This document shows, in pieces, positions 10,506-21,122 of a DNA stretch of 64,000 nt. The stretch's first letter is position 1. The number at the start of each line of letters is the position of its first letter. The position numbers and the translations under genes are program-made. A model generated the notes under the pieces. That model saw only the letters and a list, made by a program, of their open reading frames with translations, had not been told where the DNA came from and did not search any database. This DNA is from Panax quinquefolius (Eukaryota > Streptophyta > Magnoliopsida > Apiales > Araliaceae): NCBI GenBank assembly GCA_020205615.1, contig JAINUW010000304.1, positions 186,001 to 250,000 of the forward strand, read 5' to 3'.

Positions 10506-11322
10506 AAATAGCCCAGTAAAGAATATCATGACCAAATATAATTAAATTATCAATAGCCTTCGTCAATAATAATTCAGATACTTAGAACATATGGTAGATG
10601 ATAAAACTTTTCAACTATAGTTGCAGTGGAACGAGCAATCCATTAGAAGAGTCAAATAGACCATCAGGTCTATTATCTTCTCCATGTTAAAAGTCCACCA
10701 ATAATGTTTTATCCCTGTAACATCAATCAACAATTCCTGTTCACAATCATATGAATAACTCATAATCATAATTATGATTCTAAATTCCTCTTCGCACCCA
10801 GGACGAAAATAATTTTCATCACCTATCTTCACCTGAAACATCAAAAATCATGGTTATACCAAATCACAATTCTTCCTCATAATCATACTAATAAATTCAT
10901 CTTTGCACTACGACCAAAGATATTCATTAACAATTTATTCTTTGCACTACAGGCCAAAGACATACAACTATATTTTAGAAGAGTCAAGTAGAGCATGATA
11001 TCTACTATCTTTTACGAATTAAAAATGTATAATCAATATTTTATCGCTGAGACTCAGCTTAATAAATAATCCACATCATCGAATCATCCCTGCACTACGA
11101 CCAAGGATATTCATGTAATCATCAATGGTCATGATTATACCGAATAATCCCGGGTTATAATTATACCAATAACTTTCCATCAATGCACTACGGGCCAATG
11201 AGGACTTTTACCACATCATCTATAACATTACGGGTCATGATTATACCGAATGATCCCTAGTCATAATCATACCAATAAACAGTTCATCTATGCACATTAG
11301 CCAAAGATACTCATCAATCAAT

Positions 11323-11520
11323 AGTTCATCTTTGCACGTAAGCCAAAGATATACAACTGCAAAACCAATAATCAACAGTCCATCCTTGCACGTAAGCCAA
11401 AGATATACAACTGTAAAACCAATAATCAACAGTCCATCTTTGCACGTAAGCCAAAGATATACAGCTGTAAAACCAATAATCAACAGTCCATCTTTGCACG
11501 TAAGTCAAAAATGACTTTCA
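11323..11520. repeat. 54-bp tandem repeat in LTR B
   Basis: Units start at about 11323, 11377, 11431 and 11485, exactly 54 bp apart; the last is partial. Each contains TCTTTGCACGTAAGCCAAAG, where CTTTG and CAAAG can pair. Because 54 is a multiple of three, all frames stay open on both strands, which produces spurious short ORFs. Diverged single units continue on the left (about 10880-11310), and related CCGTAGTGCATGGAT units sit in the C LTRs (29530-29770). Confidence 0.9.
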
Positions 11521-12419
11521 TCATAATATAAGCATGAGGATGATGACAATGATATAAGCATTAATCAAACGAAATCAAGGATAAATATTAAAGACTTTAA
11601 ATTTATCCAGAGTTTAAAATATCCAAATGTTATCAATCACTTAATAATCTCATAATCTAATATCATTAATATTATAACAATATTTTAATCATTTCTTAAA
11701 CTTATAAATAATTTATTTTAATTGTTTACACTGTATCAAATAATGCATTTAATCATTCAAAGATGCCATACTCATAAGATTTCATCACCAATGATCAAAT
11801 CCCTCATCAAAAATCTGCATATACCTTATATAGGATTTCTAAACCATAAAATCCTATTTACCAATTTTTCAACTTCACATAACATATTTAAGTAAATATG
11901 TTCAGTAACTAAACCATTTTCATGAAAAATAACAAATCATTCCTAAAAAGTTTTTTTTTTTACGGGATTTAGCGAGAATATAGTCCCATATTGAACATAT
12001 ATTTTTCTCAGAATTTTTAAAATTCATTTACTATTTTTCATATGGCCAAAACTGCCAAATATTTAGACATTTATCATAAATTATACTTGTGTCCAAAAAT
12101 TCCAAAATTTACAGAGTATACTCCTGTTATATATATGTACTCCCAATAAAAATTTCACCAATTTTGGAGTTAACCACAAGGAGTTATAAGGGTTTACTTT
12201 TAAAATAGTCTTTTCCCGTAAAATTCATAACTCCTAATCTATACATCCAAAAATCGCCATTTTTGTACACAATCTAGATAACTCATCAAATTATCATTTT
12301 AAATATTTTAAGAAATTTTGAGGGTCAGAAAAATTACGAAACTGCCAATGGATTTTTGCCCACCATGCGGTAATCCACGTAGACAGATCATTTCCACAAT
12401 TTAATAAAGAATGAATAAA

Positions 12420-12965
12420 GGATCATTCACCTAGCATGCGGTAATCCACATAGACAGGTTATTCCAACAGAATAATAAAGAATGGAATAACAGAAGAATT
12501 CACCAGGCATGCGATATCGCCGCATGGAACCGTTATTCCAATGAATAATAAAGAATGGAATAACAACAGAATTCACCAGGCCTGCGATAGACCGCACAGA
12601 CAGGTTATTCCAACAAAATAATAAAGAATGGAACCAGGTCATGCCTAATCCTCATAGACAGGAAATTCCAACAGAATAATAAAGAATGTAACTAGGTCAT
12701 GCGTAATCCGCAAAGACAGGATATTCCAACAGAATAATAAAGAATGGAACAAGGTCATGCGTAATCCGCACAGACAGGATATTCCAACAGAATAATAAAG
12801 AATGGAATAACAGAAGAATTTCACCATGTATGCAAGATTTAGATGTATAGGCGAGTTATTCCAACATAATACTAAAGAATGGAATAACAGAAGAATTTCA
12901 CCATGTATACAGTAGTCCGCGTATACAAGTTATTCCAACAGAATAATAAGGAATGGAATAACAAT
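12420..12965. repeat. TTATTCCA hairpin array in LTR B
   Basis: About eight diverged units of 60-90 bp. Each has GTTATTCCA, an AT-rich loop containing AATAATAAAGAA, and TGGAATAAC, so each unit can fold into a 7- to 9-bp stem. Between them lie GCATGCG and CCGCATAGACAGG-type spacers. The same array, in the other orientation, fills 28475-29270 and 33425-34165 in the LTRs of C. Confidence 0.85.
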
Positions 12966-13156
12966 AGCTCTCTTCATGAATACAAAAGAAATAATAACCC
13001 TTACTATAATAATAATATCCCTTACCTCAAAAGAAGACTGGATATTGGAATAGTGAGGTAGCAGACTTCTCTTCTTCTTTCTCTCTATAATTTCTCTCTA
13101 TAATATTTGCTCTATAGCTTTAGTGATTTGGTGAGAAATGAAGGAAGAATGAGCTT

Positions 13157-13166
13157 CTATTTATAG
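13157..13166 (-). promoter_or_regulatory. TATA box of LTR B
   Basis: The minus strand reads TCCTATAAATAGAAGCTC. The C LTRs have the matching text at 28281 and 33231. About 1.17 kb of U3 lies upstream. Confidence 0.75.
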
Positions 13167-13661
13167 GACAATATAGTTTCAATAATTGCACGTTTTGGGA
13201 CTCGAAATATTACAGTATAATACCTCCCTCTTTTTCTTCATTTTTAATTTAGTCCTGCAAGTATTATCAAACTTGCACCACCTCCCCTAATAGTAAATAA
13301 TGTGAATCAGTAATTCAATTATGTGAATCAACAGTTATAATCATGTGAAAATACGAATTATAGTATAGTACCTCCATTTTATACCTCCATTTTTAACTTA
13401 GTCATGCAAGTATTATCAATCTTGCACCACCTCCCCTAATAGTATAAGAATGTGAATCAATAGTACACACATGTGAACAAATAGTTATAATCATGTGAAT
13501 TAATAGCAATTAAATACCCATTTATCCGGTTAATTACCCGATTGGTCAATATAACTTCCAGACATCAATTAATATCGAAATAAATGTCGATTTCCACTAA
13601 CACTAAAAATCGCAACACAGTGGAACTATTTTTATCAAAAAATTTATTTTTAAAATTTCGA

Positions 13662-13745
13662 AGTTTGACTTTTTTTCAAAAAAGTCAACTGTTGACTTTT
13701 TTCAAAAAAGTCAACTGTTGACTTTTTAACAAAAAAGTCAACGTC
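13662..13745. promoter_or_regulatory. triple WRKY-box hairpin in the U3 of B
   Basis: Three near-identical units in tandem combine GTTGACTTTTT and AAAAAGTCAAC, giving TTGAC cores on both strands and near-perfect hairpins. It lies about 500 bp upstream of the TATA box. TTGAC is the core of the W-box bound by plant WRKY factors; stress-responsive control is inferred. The LTRs of C do not have it. Confidence 0.55.
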
Positions 13746-14331
13746 AACCCTAGAAAATTTTGTGTTTATAGTCTATTTTTACTAATTTTATCGTTCTGGA
13801 CTCAAATATCACGTTCGCATCTCCAAATTCAACTCCGAACTCAAATTCGATTTTTTTAATAATATTTATTCATTATTATTATTATTCGCAATATTTAACA
13901 ACCAGGTCGTTCCGAGGAAAGAAGGGGCTTTCCGATAAGGATTTCTCCTTATTGGCGCGCAATTAGGTGACCAAACCTCTACTTGACAAAACTTCTAGAC
14001 ATTGTCAATATTGCAAATAATAATATGAATAACTTTGCCATCTCAATTATTGATTTAATAATATAACATATTGTGACAATAATTGAATAAAACTGAGTGA
14101 CTTCTCATGTAAGCATCAATAATCAAAGATACTGTTCAATACCGTGTGCTACTATGCAACCACGCGTATTACTATACTTTTATCACAAATTATTTAATAA
14201 CAGCTTGTTTACTTTGAAAAAATTTGACATATCACCCTTAACTTTAACCTTTTATCAATTTAACCATTTACTAAATAAAATAATTATAAGAAAAATGAAT
14301 ACTTTCATTTAAAAAAAATCGGGGTCTCACA

Positions 14332-14894
14332 ACCAGGGCTTCAGTCCCTGTTCAAACCTCCTAGCCTTACGCTCATCTGTGTTCACTTGATATGACGTAA
14401 ACCTTGCCAACTCTTTGAACCTTGTTGCATACTCCGACACTGTCATTGTTCCCTGTTTTAGCTCTAAAAACTACACTTCAATCTGATTCTTTGAACTCTC
14501 TGGAAAATAGGTCTTGAAAAATATTTTCTTGAACCTTTCCCAAGTCATTACTCCCTGACCTCGTCTAGTTTTATTGGTTTGCCACAAATAAATGGCCTCT
14601 CCTTTCAACATGAACGTTGCAAAAGCAGTCTTCTGGTTCTCACCGACTCTAGCAACATCGAATACCTTTTCAATTTCTATGATCTAGGTCTGTGCCTCCA
14701 CCGGATTCATGGTTCCATAGAATTCTAGAAGTCCAACTGCCTTAAAATCTTTAAAAGTTGTAGCTTGATTCTGCGGTTGATTATGCAGCGCTCCCGACAG
14801 AAGTGTCACCAACTGCTGAACTAGGTTAGTTTCAGCGTTGTTGTAGGTAGGCGCCTCAGGGGTTTGTTGTTGTGGTTAACGTCTTCTTGGAGGC
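14332..14894 (-). pseudogene. gag: Element A gag, N-terminal part
   Basis: The minus-strand start is ATG at 14894 (MPPRRR), the same type of start as at 37262 in D and 63817 in I. A stop follows within the first codons, where the relatives read on. Then come LVQQLVTLLSGALHNQPQ, FKDFKAVG, the Gag core (FATFMLKGEAIYLWQTNK, WERFKKIFFKTYFPES, FLELKQGTMTVSEYATRFKELARF) and TDERKARRFEQGLKPWL, with at least two more in-frame stops. The frame is cut at GLKPW by solo LTR B. The right copy of the ACCAG duplication is at 14332-14336. Confidence 0.87.
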
Positions 14895-15196
14895 ATTTTC
14901 TGATTAAATAAAATTACACTTATTAGATTATTACTCAATCTTTTAAGTATTTTCTACTTAACTTGTACATCATAAAAGATCAGCACATAACACATAACAT
15001 CTTGAATAAATATTAATATTTTATTCATTCATAATCTTTTAAAAAACATAATAATGATAGCATCCCTGCTATCTACATCACTTTCCTGAACTACTAAAGT
15101 TTCAGGATAACATCACCAACATATCCCATTGGTTACATAAAACTTGGGATTTACATCTTATTTATTATATAATTCATCATATATCAAGTACATTTT
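14895..15196 (-). other. spacer between the pre-gag ORF and gag of A
   Basis: This is AT-rich noncoding DNA. On the minus strand it ends in TTATTTAATCAG just before AAAATGCC, which could be a 3' splice site. The matching spacer before the gag of I (63730-63816) has the same ending (TTTTAACAGAAAATGCC) and shares the block ACTTAAAAG..TTGA. Confidence 0.6.
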
Positions 15197-15951
15197 CTAC
15201 GATGACCTACTAAAATGTTGCATAGCCTTACGACGATCCTCTACCATAATACAAAACATTATTCTTCGATCTAACATGTAAGATGGCATCGTCTCGAACT
15301 GAATCGGATAATACATAACTCGGTCTTGAGCTCGATTTATCACAGTGTTGAAAATACCATTCATCTCCTCCATATTGATCTTCTTTGTTTGTACTTCCCC
15401 TTCTGCTACTCGTGCACGCTGAGAAGCTTCCTCATACGCGTCTTTAACTCTTTCTCTCTTGTTGATTCTTCTTTTAATTTGTTCTTCAGCTCCATAATCT
15501 CCATTGTCAACTGCTCATTCTACCCCTCAGTGTGAATCATCTTCCATTCAACATTACTCAAATGCTCGTCAAGATCCCGGATCTCATCATCCTTCTGGGC
15601 CATCGAAGTCTGATGTTCAACTACTATCTCCTCTAACTCATCGACTCTATCCTAAAGCTCAACATTGCGGTCGTATATCTCATCGTACATATGAGCTACA
15701 ATAGAGTTTGTTGGAAACTCTTCCTCCTCCTCATCCGCATCCGTCTGTGGCAACTCAACGGGATCTTCATCATCCGTTTCTACCACATCCTCCTCATCAG
15801 GTATGCCCTCCTGTTCAACCACTATGACCAACGAAGATGATTCCCTTGGCAGCAGTTGTTCCCAAACCACCTGAATATCTCGAGGCTTCTCCTCTCTAGG
15901 CATCTGAGATCCCTCCTCCCTAGCCTGACTGGATTCTCCCACATTAGACAT
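15197..15951 (-). pseudogene. pre-gag ORF of element A, acidic and coiled-coil, broken
   Basis: A reading frame between primer site and gag that I cannot assign to any standard Gypsy domain. It opens at ATG 15951 (MSNVGESSQAREEG) and runs 99 codons, very acidic near the end (DEEDVVETDDEDP, DADEEEEEF). A single stop at 15652 follows. The same frame continues DRVDELEEIVVEHQTSM.., DDEIRDLDEHLSNVE and EQLTMEIMELKNKL, a typical heptad pattern. After a frameshift it ends with a tail reading DRVMYYPIQFETMPSYMLDRR to a stop at 15197. D has a matching ORF at 37468-37964 with the same end (RVVRYPVEV..TSYLIDR), so this is a shared gene of the lineage. Confidence 0.6.
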
Positions 15952-16142
15952 CCTAACAACAAAATTTTAAGTTTTTAATTACTATTTGACACTCACGAAC
16001 ACACGGGTTTCAACCACATAAGGACATAAGTATTTTATTATTTCTATCTTAAAACTCAATAAGAGTTTACCACACCACTATCTTTTCAATCTCCTATAAG
16101 GTTACTTTCTAAGGTTTTTCCTCTGCCTAAGGTTCATAACCT
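15952..16142 (-). other. 5' leader of element A
   Basis: Noncoding AT-rich leader between the primer site and the pre-gag ORF. I see nothing else in it. Confidence 0.5.
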
Positions 16143-16160
16143 AAAGCTTTGATACTAACT
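16143..16160 (-). other. primer binding site of A
   Basis: Directly after the LTR end the minus strand reads AGTTAGTATCAAAGCTTT. C and D have TTGGTATCAAAGC here, the usual initiator-Met tRNA complement, so A has a G-to-A change in its site. Confidence 0.8.
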
Positions 16161-16593
16161 TGTGACACCCCCAAATCTGGGTACTTCATTCCCACAAGAT
16201 TTGGTGTTCAATGTCTAAACATTCCTTTTTAACTACTCAAATATAATAAAATTTAAACATTAAACCTTCCCATTAAAGGGTTACATCATCAATAAAATCC
16301 TAGGTTTTCTAACCTTAACATTCATCATATGCGGAAAAGTAAATAATTACATCTCAGTAATTAAAACAAAGTTTGAAAATATAAATGTCAACAGATTTAC
16401 AAGTCTCCAACACTTGTTCATCTTTCCCTTCCCTTTACTGGTGGTAGGCTCATCGACCTTCTCAACTTTAGCCGTAATAATTATATAAGCAAGAGTAAGC
16501 AAACAAATGCTCACTTTAAGTGACAATGAATAATAATATCATAATAATTGCCAAATGAATAGGCTCAATAGAACTGAATAATATTCTCTTTCA

Positions 16594-16598
16594 ATGAC
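16594..16598. repeat. left target-site duplication of solo LTR E
   Basis: ATGAC at 16594-16598 and at 19541-19545, perfect. The uninterrupted LTR copy at 3395-3410 shows the empty site. Confidence 0.93.
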
Positions 16599-16802
16599 TG
16601 TGACTCCCCCAAATCCAGATACTTCATTTCCACCAGATTTGGTGTTTACTTGATAAAAACATTCATATCTAACTACCCAGATAAAAATCTCCCAGGTTAT
16701 CTAACCTTTAAATACAAACTTTATATGCGGAAAATTAAATAATTACACCCCAAGATTTAAAATAAAATATGACAATATAATAGTCAACAATTTTACAAGT
16801 CT

Positions 16803-16895
16803 TCAAAACTTGCTTATCTTCCCTTTACCTTTACTGGTCGTAGGTTCATCGACCTTCTCAACTTTAGCTGTAATGTTTATATAAGCAAGAATGAG
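16803..16895 (-). other. conserved short coding tail in LTR E
   Basis: After a tract ending ACATTACAG the minus strand reads AKVEKVDEPTTSKGKGKISK and stops at 16803. The frame is open upstream to 16988. Nearly the same peptide is encoded in the LTR of A. Confidence 0.5.
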
Positions 16896-18586
16896 CAAAC
16901 AAAGCTCACTTAAAATTATAAAGAATAAACATCGTATCAATTGCCAAATGAATAGGCTCAATAGAAAATGAATAAGGTACTTCATCATTAATATTCATGA
17001 ATAGAATTTAAAATATATAACCGAGGGTCAAAAGACCATGAACTGTGTCCAAAGTTATAAGTATTCTTTCAACTTAAACTTTAACAGTCATATGACTATA
17101 AGGACTCCTCGTACTTAGGGGGATCAACCCTTTGTACAATGTGTTGTGCCCAAACATTTCAACGCTATGCGCAAATTATCCCCTATAATATGGTTGTTCA
17201 TCTAAGCATTTCTAATGCGAGTCCGCACCAAAGTAAGTTTGGTTTGGATAGGTTTCAAGGTAATTTAGAGTTTACGAACATCAACTAAGGATTAGTTGAA
17301 TAAAAATGTAATAAAATTATCCTATAGAATAAATCATAAGTGAATCAACATTGTATACTAAGGTCATGCTTTAGGAATAATCTAAGAGCATAAACATTGA
17401 ATAACGTAACATACCTTGCTTGAACAATATTAAGCTAAGGTTATTTAGAATTGGGTATTGAGCTTACATAACAAATAGTAAATTGAACGGTAAAACTTGT
17501 TCAATATCAGTATATCAGAACTTAGAGACTTGCATGCTAAACAACAAGTTAAATATTAGAAAGACTGGCTCAATATCAAAAGGTAAGATTTAAGAACTTG
17601 CACAATATAAATAGAGTTACGAAACTTGCACAAAGAAGTTTAGGTTTAGAAAACTTGCCTTGCGTGTATGCTAGATCATAACAGTTTGAATCACAATACC
17701 CTAAGCACATGTCATTATGACACAATTAGTCATTACTGATACTCTGTATACACATAAGTGTCTATTTCATGTATGGCTTGACTTTTAACTACATAATTAA
17801 ATTACACAAGAAAATTCGTTAACTACTAATAATATACTCATTTACAACACTATAATATCACAATAACAAAATTATATTTTTAACAGTCATAATATTGCAT
17901 CATATTAACTATTACAGACTATGTGTACAAGAAAATAATTTTCTGGGCCTTATTGTTAACTAGCGATGCGGCGCCACGATTTGAACTGAGGTCAAGGCAT
18001 GTATTATATTGTAGCGCTAGCGCTTACTTACTTGCCATGACTCACAAGCCGTGGAAATTTGTGTTGTGGTGCCGAAGTTTAGCCTTCTTGGGCGAAGGTT
18101 GGAACTACTGATCAGAAGGTTGGGGTATGACTCTATTTTTGGTATTTGAGGCAAGAATTACGTGAACCAAACCACAATAAAAACAGAACAAAGTAAAAAT
18201 TTTGACTGTTTAACGCTGCTAGCACCTAAATTAACATATATAACTTACATAGATTACTGATTTCAAAACATTACCCATCATATATACTAATTTCAAAGTA
18301 ACTAAACAACAACTTTAGAACAATTAAATCCTTGAACGCTATGTTTAAAATCAAAAACTCCATTTTTGATATTGTTTGACAAAAACTAACACTGTAATTC
18401 TAATTATACACCAAATTGATTCATTCTAACTATATTCTCTTCGTTTCTTACCAAATTAATACAATCCAGGCTTAATTTATCCATTAATTAAAAATTAAAT
18501 ATCAATTTGGTAGTCTTACAAACCATGTTTATACATATATTCACTTAAAACCAATTTCTTTCTTTTAAACGTAATTTAGCATACAA

Positions 18587-18587
<1 letters not shown>

Positions 18588-18623
<36 letters not shown>
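18588..18623. repeat. (CA)n microsatellite
   Basis: About 36 bp of alternating C and A, followed by a short TA run, inside LTR E. Confidence 0.95.
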
Positions 18624-18630
<7 letters not shown>

Positions 18631-21079
18631 GCTAATTTATGTCATCACAATTGCATATACACAAAATTTATTAACCTCTCATAAAGAAGCTTGGATTACC
18701 AACAATTTTTGAAAAGAATTTTATACTACAGTCAAGAACACAGAGACTCTAGGAACTATGCCATATAAACATATATACGTATATATAGACATATATATAA
18801 TATGGAGGTTATGAATAATACCTTCTTTTGCTTGCTTGCGTAATCCTTGTTAACCACAACAATCTCTCACTAGTCTCTCTCAAACTCTAACAAGTCTCTC
18901 TCAAAACTCGTTGTAACTTTTCTTTCTTCTCTCAGTATTAGACTATGATACTAACAACAATAAGCGTAAACTAAAATGATAGGCTAGCTAACGTAAAATA
19001 AAATTGATAGGTAATAATACGCCTACTAAATAACATCAGTTACAAAAATATAACGTATAGGTTATAAATATATTTTATATTTTATTTGTTTTATTTTATC
19101 TATTATAATAAAATTCAAAATTCAAAATTCAAAACCCATCAGGCTTTGTTTGGCAAAAACTCTTTAAAAATTAAAGACTTAATTTCTTTAAGCCTTATTT
19201 GGCAAAACTAATTTAAACTCCTTTAATTTATTTTAATATCCCATTTATAGCATAGTTTATTGTCACACTTTTATTACCAAATTTAAATTAAAATAATAGA
19301 ATAATCTATTTAATCCTTTATCAATTCTCTAATTTAATTATTAAATTAAATTAGAACATAATCTCATAATAATTAATTTTCTTCCTCATTAATTATTTAT
19401 TTAACAAATAAATAATTAAATCAAATCAAATTAAACAAATATTTATTCCATAATAAACACATCAATTAAATATTTCAATTAAATATTTATATAATTTAAT
19501 AAATATTTAAAATTACAAATTAAAATTCTGGATTGTTATAATGACAATCATGAATTTAAAACAAAATTTGAAATATATATTTGAGGTTCACAAGACCATG
19601 AACTATGTCCAAGGTTATAAGTATTCTTCGAACTTAAACCTAAACAGTCATAAGACTGTAGGGACTTCTCGTACTTAGGGGGATCATCCTTTCGTAACAT
19701 GTATTATGCACAAACATCTAAACGCTTTGTGTAAGAATCCCCTATAATAGGGTTATTCATCTCGGTATTTAGAATACAAGTGCGCACACCAAAGTAAGTT
19801 TGGTTTGGATAAGTTCAAGGTATTTAGAGTTCCACGAACATCAACTAAGGATTAGTTGAATCAAAAGTGTGATAACTATTCAAGAATTGGATAAACAACG
19901 AAGTATGAAATAACCATGGGTTATAAGTGATTAAACATCATGCATCAAGGTCATCCTTTAGGAATAAAATGGAAAGCGTTGAAAAATAAAGTAAACCTTG
20001 CTTGAACAATGATAATAAGCTATGGTTACATTTGTTGACAATAAGGAAAAATTTAGGAACTTTATTCAATGGTTTTCGTCATACAACATAAATAGGATTC
20101 AAGAGCTTAATAAAAGATTAAGTAACTTGTGAAATCTTAAAACTATAGCATGATAGCGAAAAGTAAAGATTGCTGAGTAATAAAATAGCAAAGGTTTAGT
20201 AACTTGCGTGAATGTAATCAAGTTAGGATACATAAGAGGAAGATTAAGACTTGCTCAATTGTAAGTAAGATATGATAACTCAAATAAAAGATTGGGGTTT
20301 GAAAACTTGCCTTGCGTGTAAGCTAAACCGTATAACTAGATTTTCAATATCCTATACACATGTCATCCTGACATAATTAGTTACTACATGTACTCAGAAC
20401 ATCTATTTCATGTACGACTTGGTTTAATCATATAGTCAAGCCACACTTTTAATGCAATAACATAACTCTTTATTGATTACTTGATAAAATTTCATATTTG
20501 ATAATATAACAATAACATAACTCTTTTAATGCAATGACCCCATTTTTGCATGGGAATGGTGATGCTTGTACGAAATTCAGCAGTCATGTGAGACAAAGGC
20601 CTATAAGCTGTGTCTTAATGTCGATCATGGCATAGCCGTATTAGAATTAGATTTTACTGGTGGTACAGTGCATTATAGAAATCTGATTCCACAGTGACAA
20701 AGTGTTCGCAAAGAACACAAACAAAGCCAAATTTGCTTACAAGTTACTTTCTAACAACCAATTTAGCATACGTAAAAAATAAAAACATAAATTAATGTTT
20801 CTAACATGATTCTATCCATAAAAACAATATAAACAACAAATTTAAAACCTCTAATTTTACTATTCTTGCTAATAATTCACTTTTAAACATTCTTAGCAAA
20901 AAAATTCACTGTAAATTCACTTTTCAACCAAAACAATTAATTTAAATTGCTTTGTTTTCGTTTCTTCATGTATTTTCACAATAAATAATCAATTTATACT
21001 TTATACCATGAATTGAATATCAATTTTGACTCTAAAATAAGCCGTATTCATATATATTTTATTGTAATATAAATTTCTC

Positions 21080-21082
<3 letters not shown>

Positions 21083-21120
<38 letters not shown>
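21083..21120. repeat. (AT)19 microsatellite
   Basis: A pure AT run in the 5' LTR of A. At the matching site in the 3' LTR (about 5020) there are only a few AT units, so it expanded after A inserted. Confidence 0.95.

Positions 21121-21122
<2 letters not shown>

Larger units (their letters stand above)
9714..14331 (-). mobile_element. Solo LTR 'B', 4.6 kb, in the gag of A
   Basis: Its ends are TGTGACGCCTCC (9714) and GGGGTCTCACA (14331), with the perfect 5-bp duplication ACCAG on both sides. No primer site, gag or pol lies inside, so this is a solo LTR left by LTR-LTR recombination. It is a diverged relative of the LTRs of C: the same promoter text (TCCTATAAATAGAAGCTCATTC), the same TTATTCCA..TGGAATAA hairpin array, the same block reading ACCTGAAAGG/GGGTGAGC, and similar outer ends. 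It is about 1.3 kb longer than the C LTRs. Extra content includes a 123-codon open frame (9906-10277), a 54-bp tandem repeat (11323-11520) and a WRKY-box hairpin cluster (13662-13745). Confidence 0.92.
16599..19540 (-). mobile_element. Solo LTR 'E', 2.9 kb, in the 5' LTR of A
   Basis: It starts TGTGACTCCCCCAAATCC and ends GGATTGTTATA (the last C of the expected TTACA is mutated), with perfect ATGAC duplications. It is a relative of the LTR of A: the same order of blocks (GCAAGAATGAGCAAAC, the GGGGGATCA..CCCCTATAAT block, TTTGGTTTGGATAGG, AACTTGCCTTGCGTGTATGC) but clearly diverged. No coding domains. It contains a dinucleotide (CA) run at 18588-18623, a 12-bp palindrome AGCGCTAGCGCT (18013-18024) in a GC-richer island (17960-18110), and a conserved coding tail at 16803-16895. 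Confidence 0.93.

Noticed and set aside
11241..11514. Overlapping open frames on both strands with a repeated peptide
   Set aside because: Product of the 54-bp tandem repeat, whose length is a multiple of three; no sign of coding.
11281..11520. Possible CRISPR-like array (regular repeats)
   Set aside because: Units are contiguous 54-bp tandem copies with no unique spacers, in a plant LTR.
17923..18111. Possible small gene in a GC-richer island (62 codons)
   Set aside because: It lies in solo LTR E, has no family similarity I recognise, and no counterpart in LTR A.
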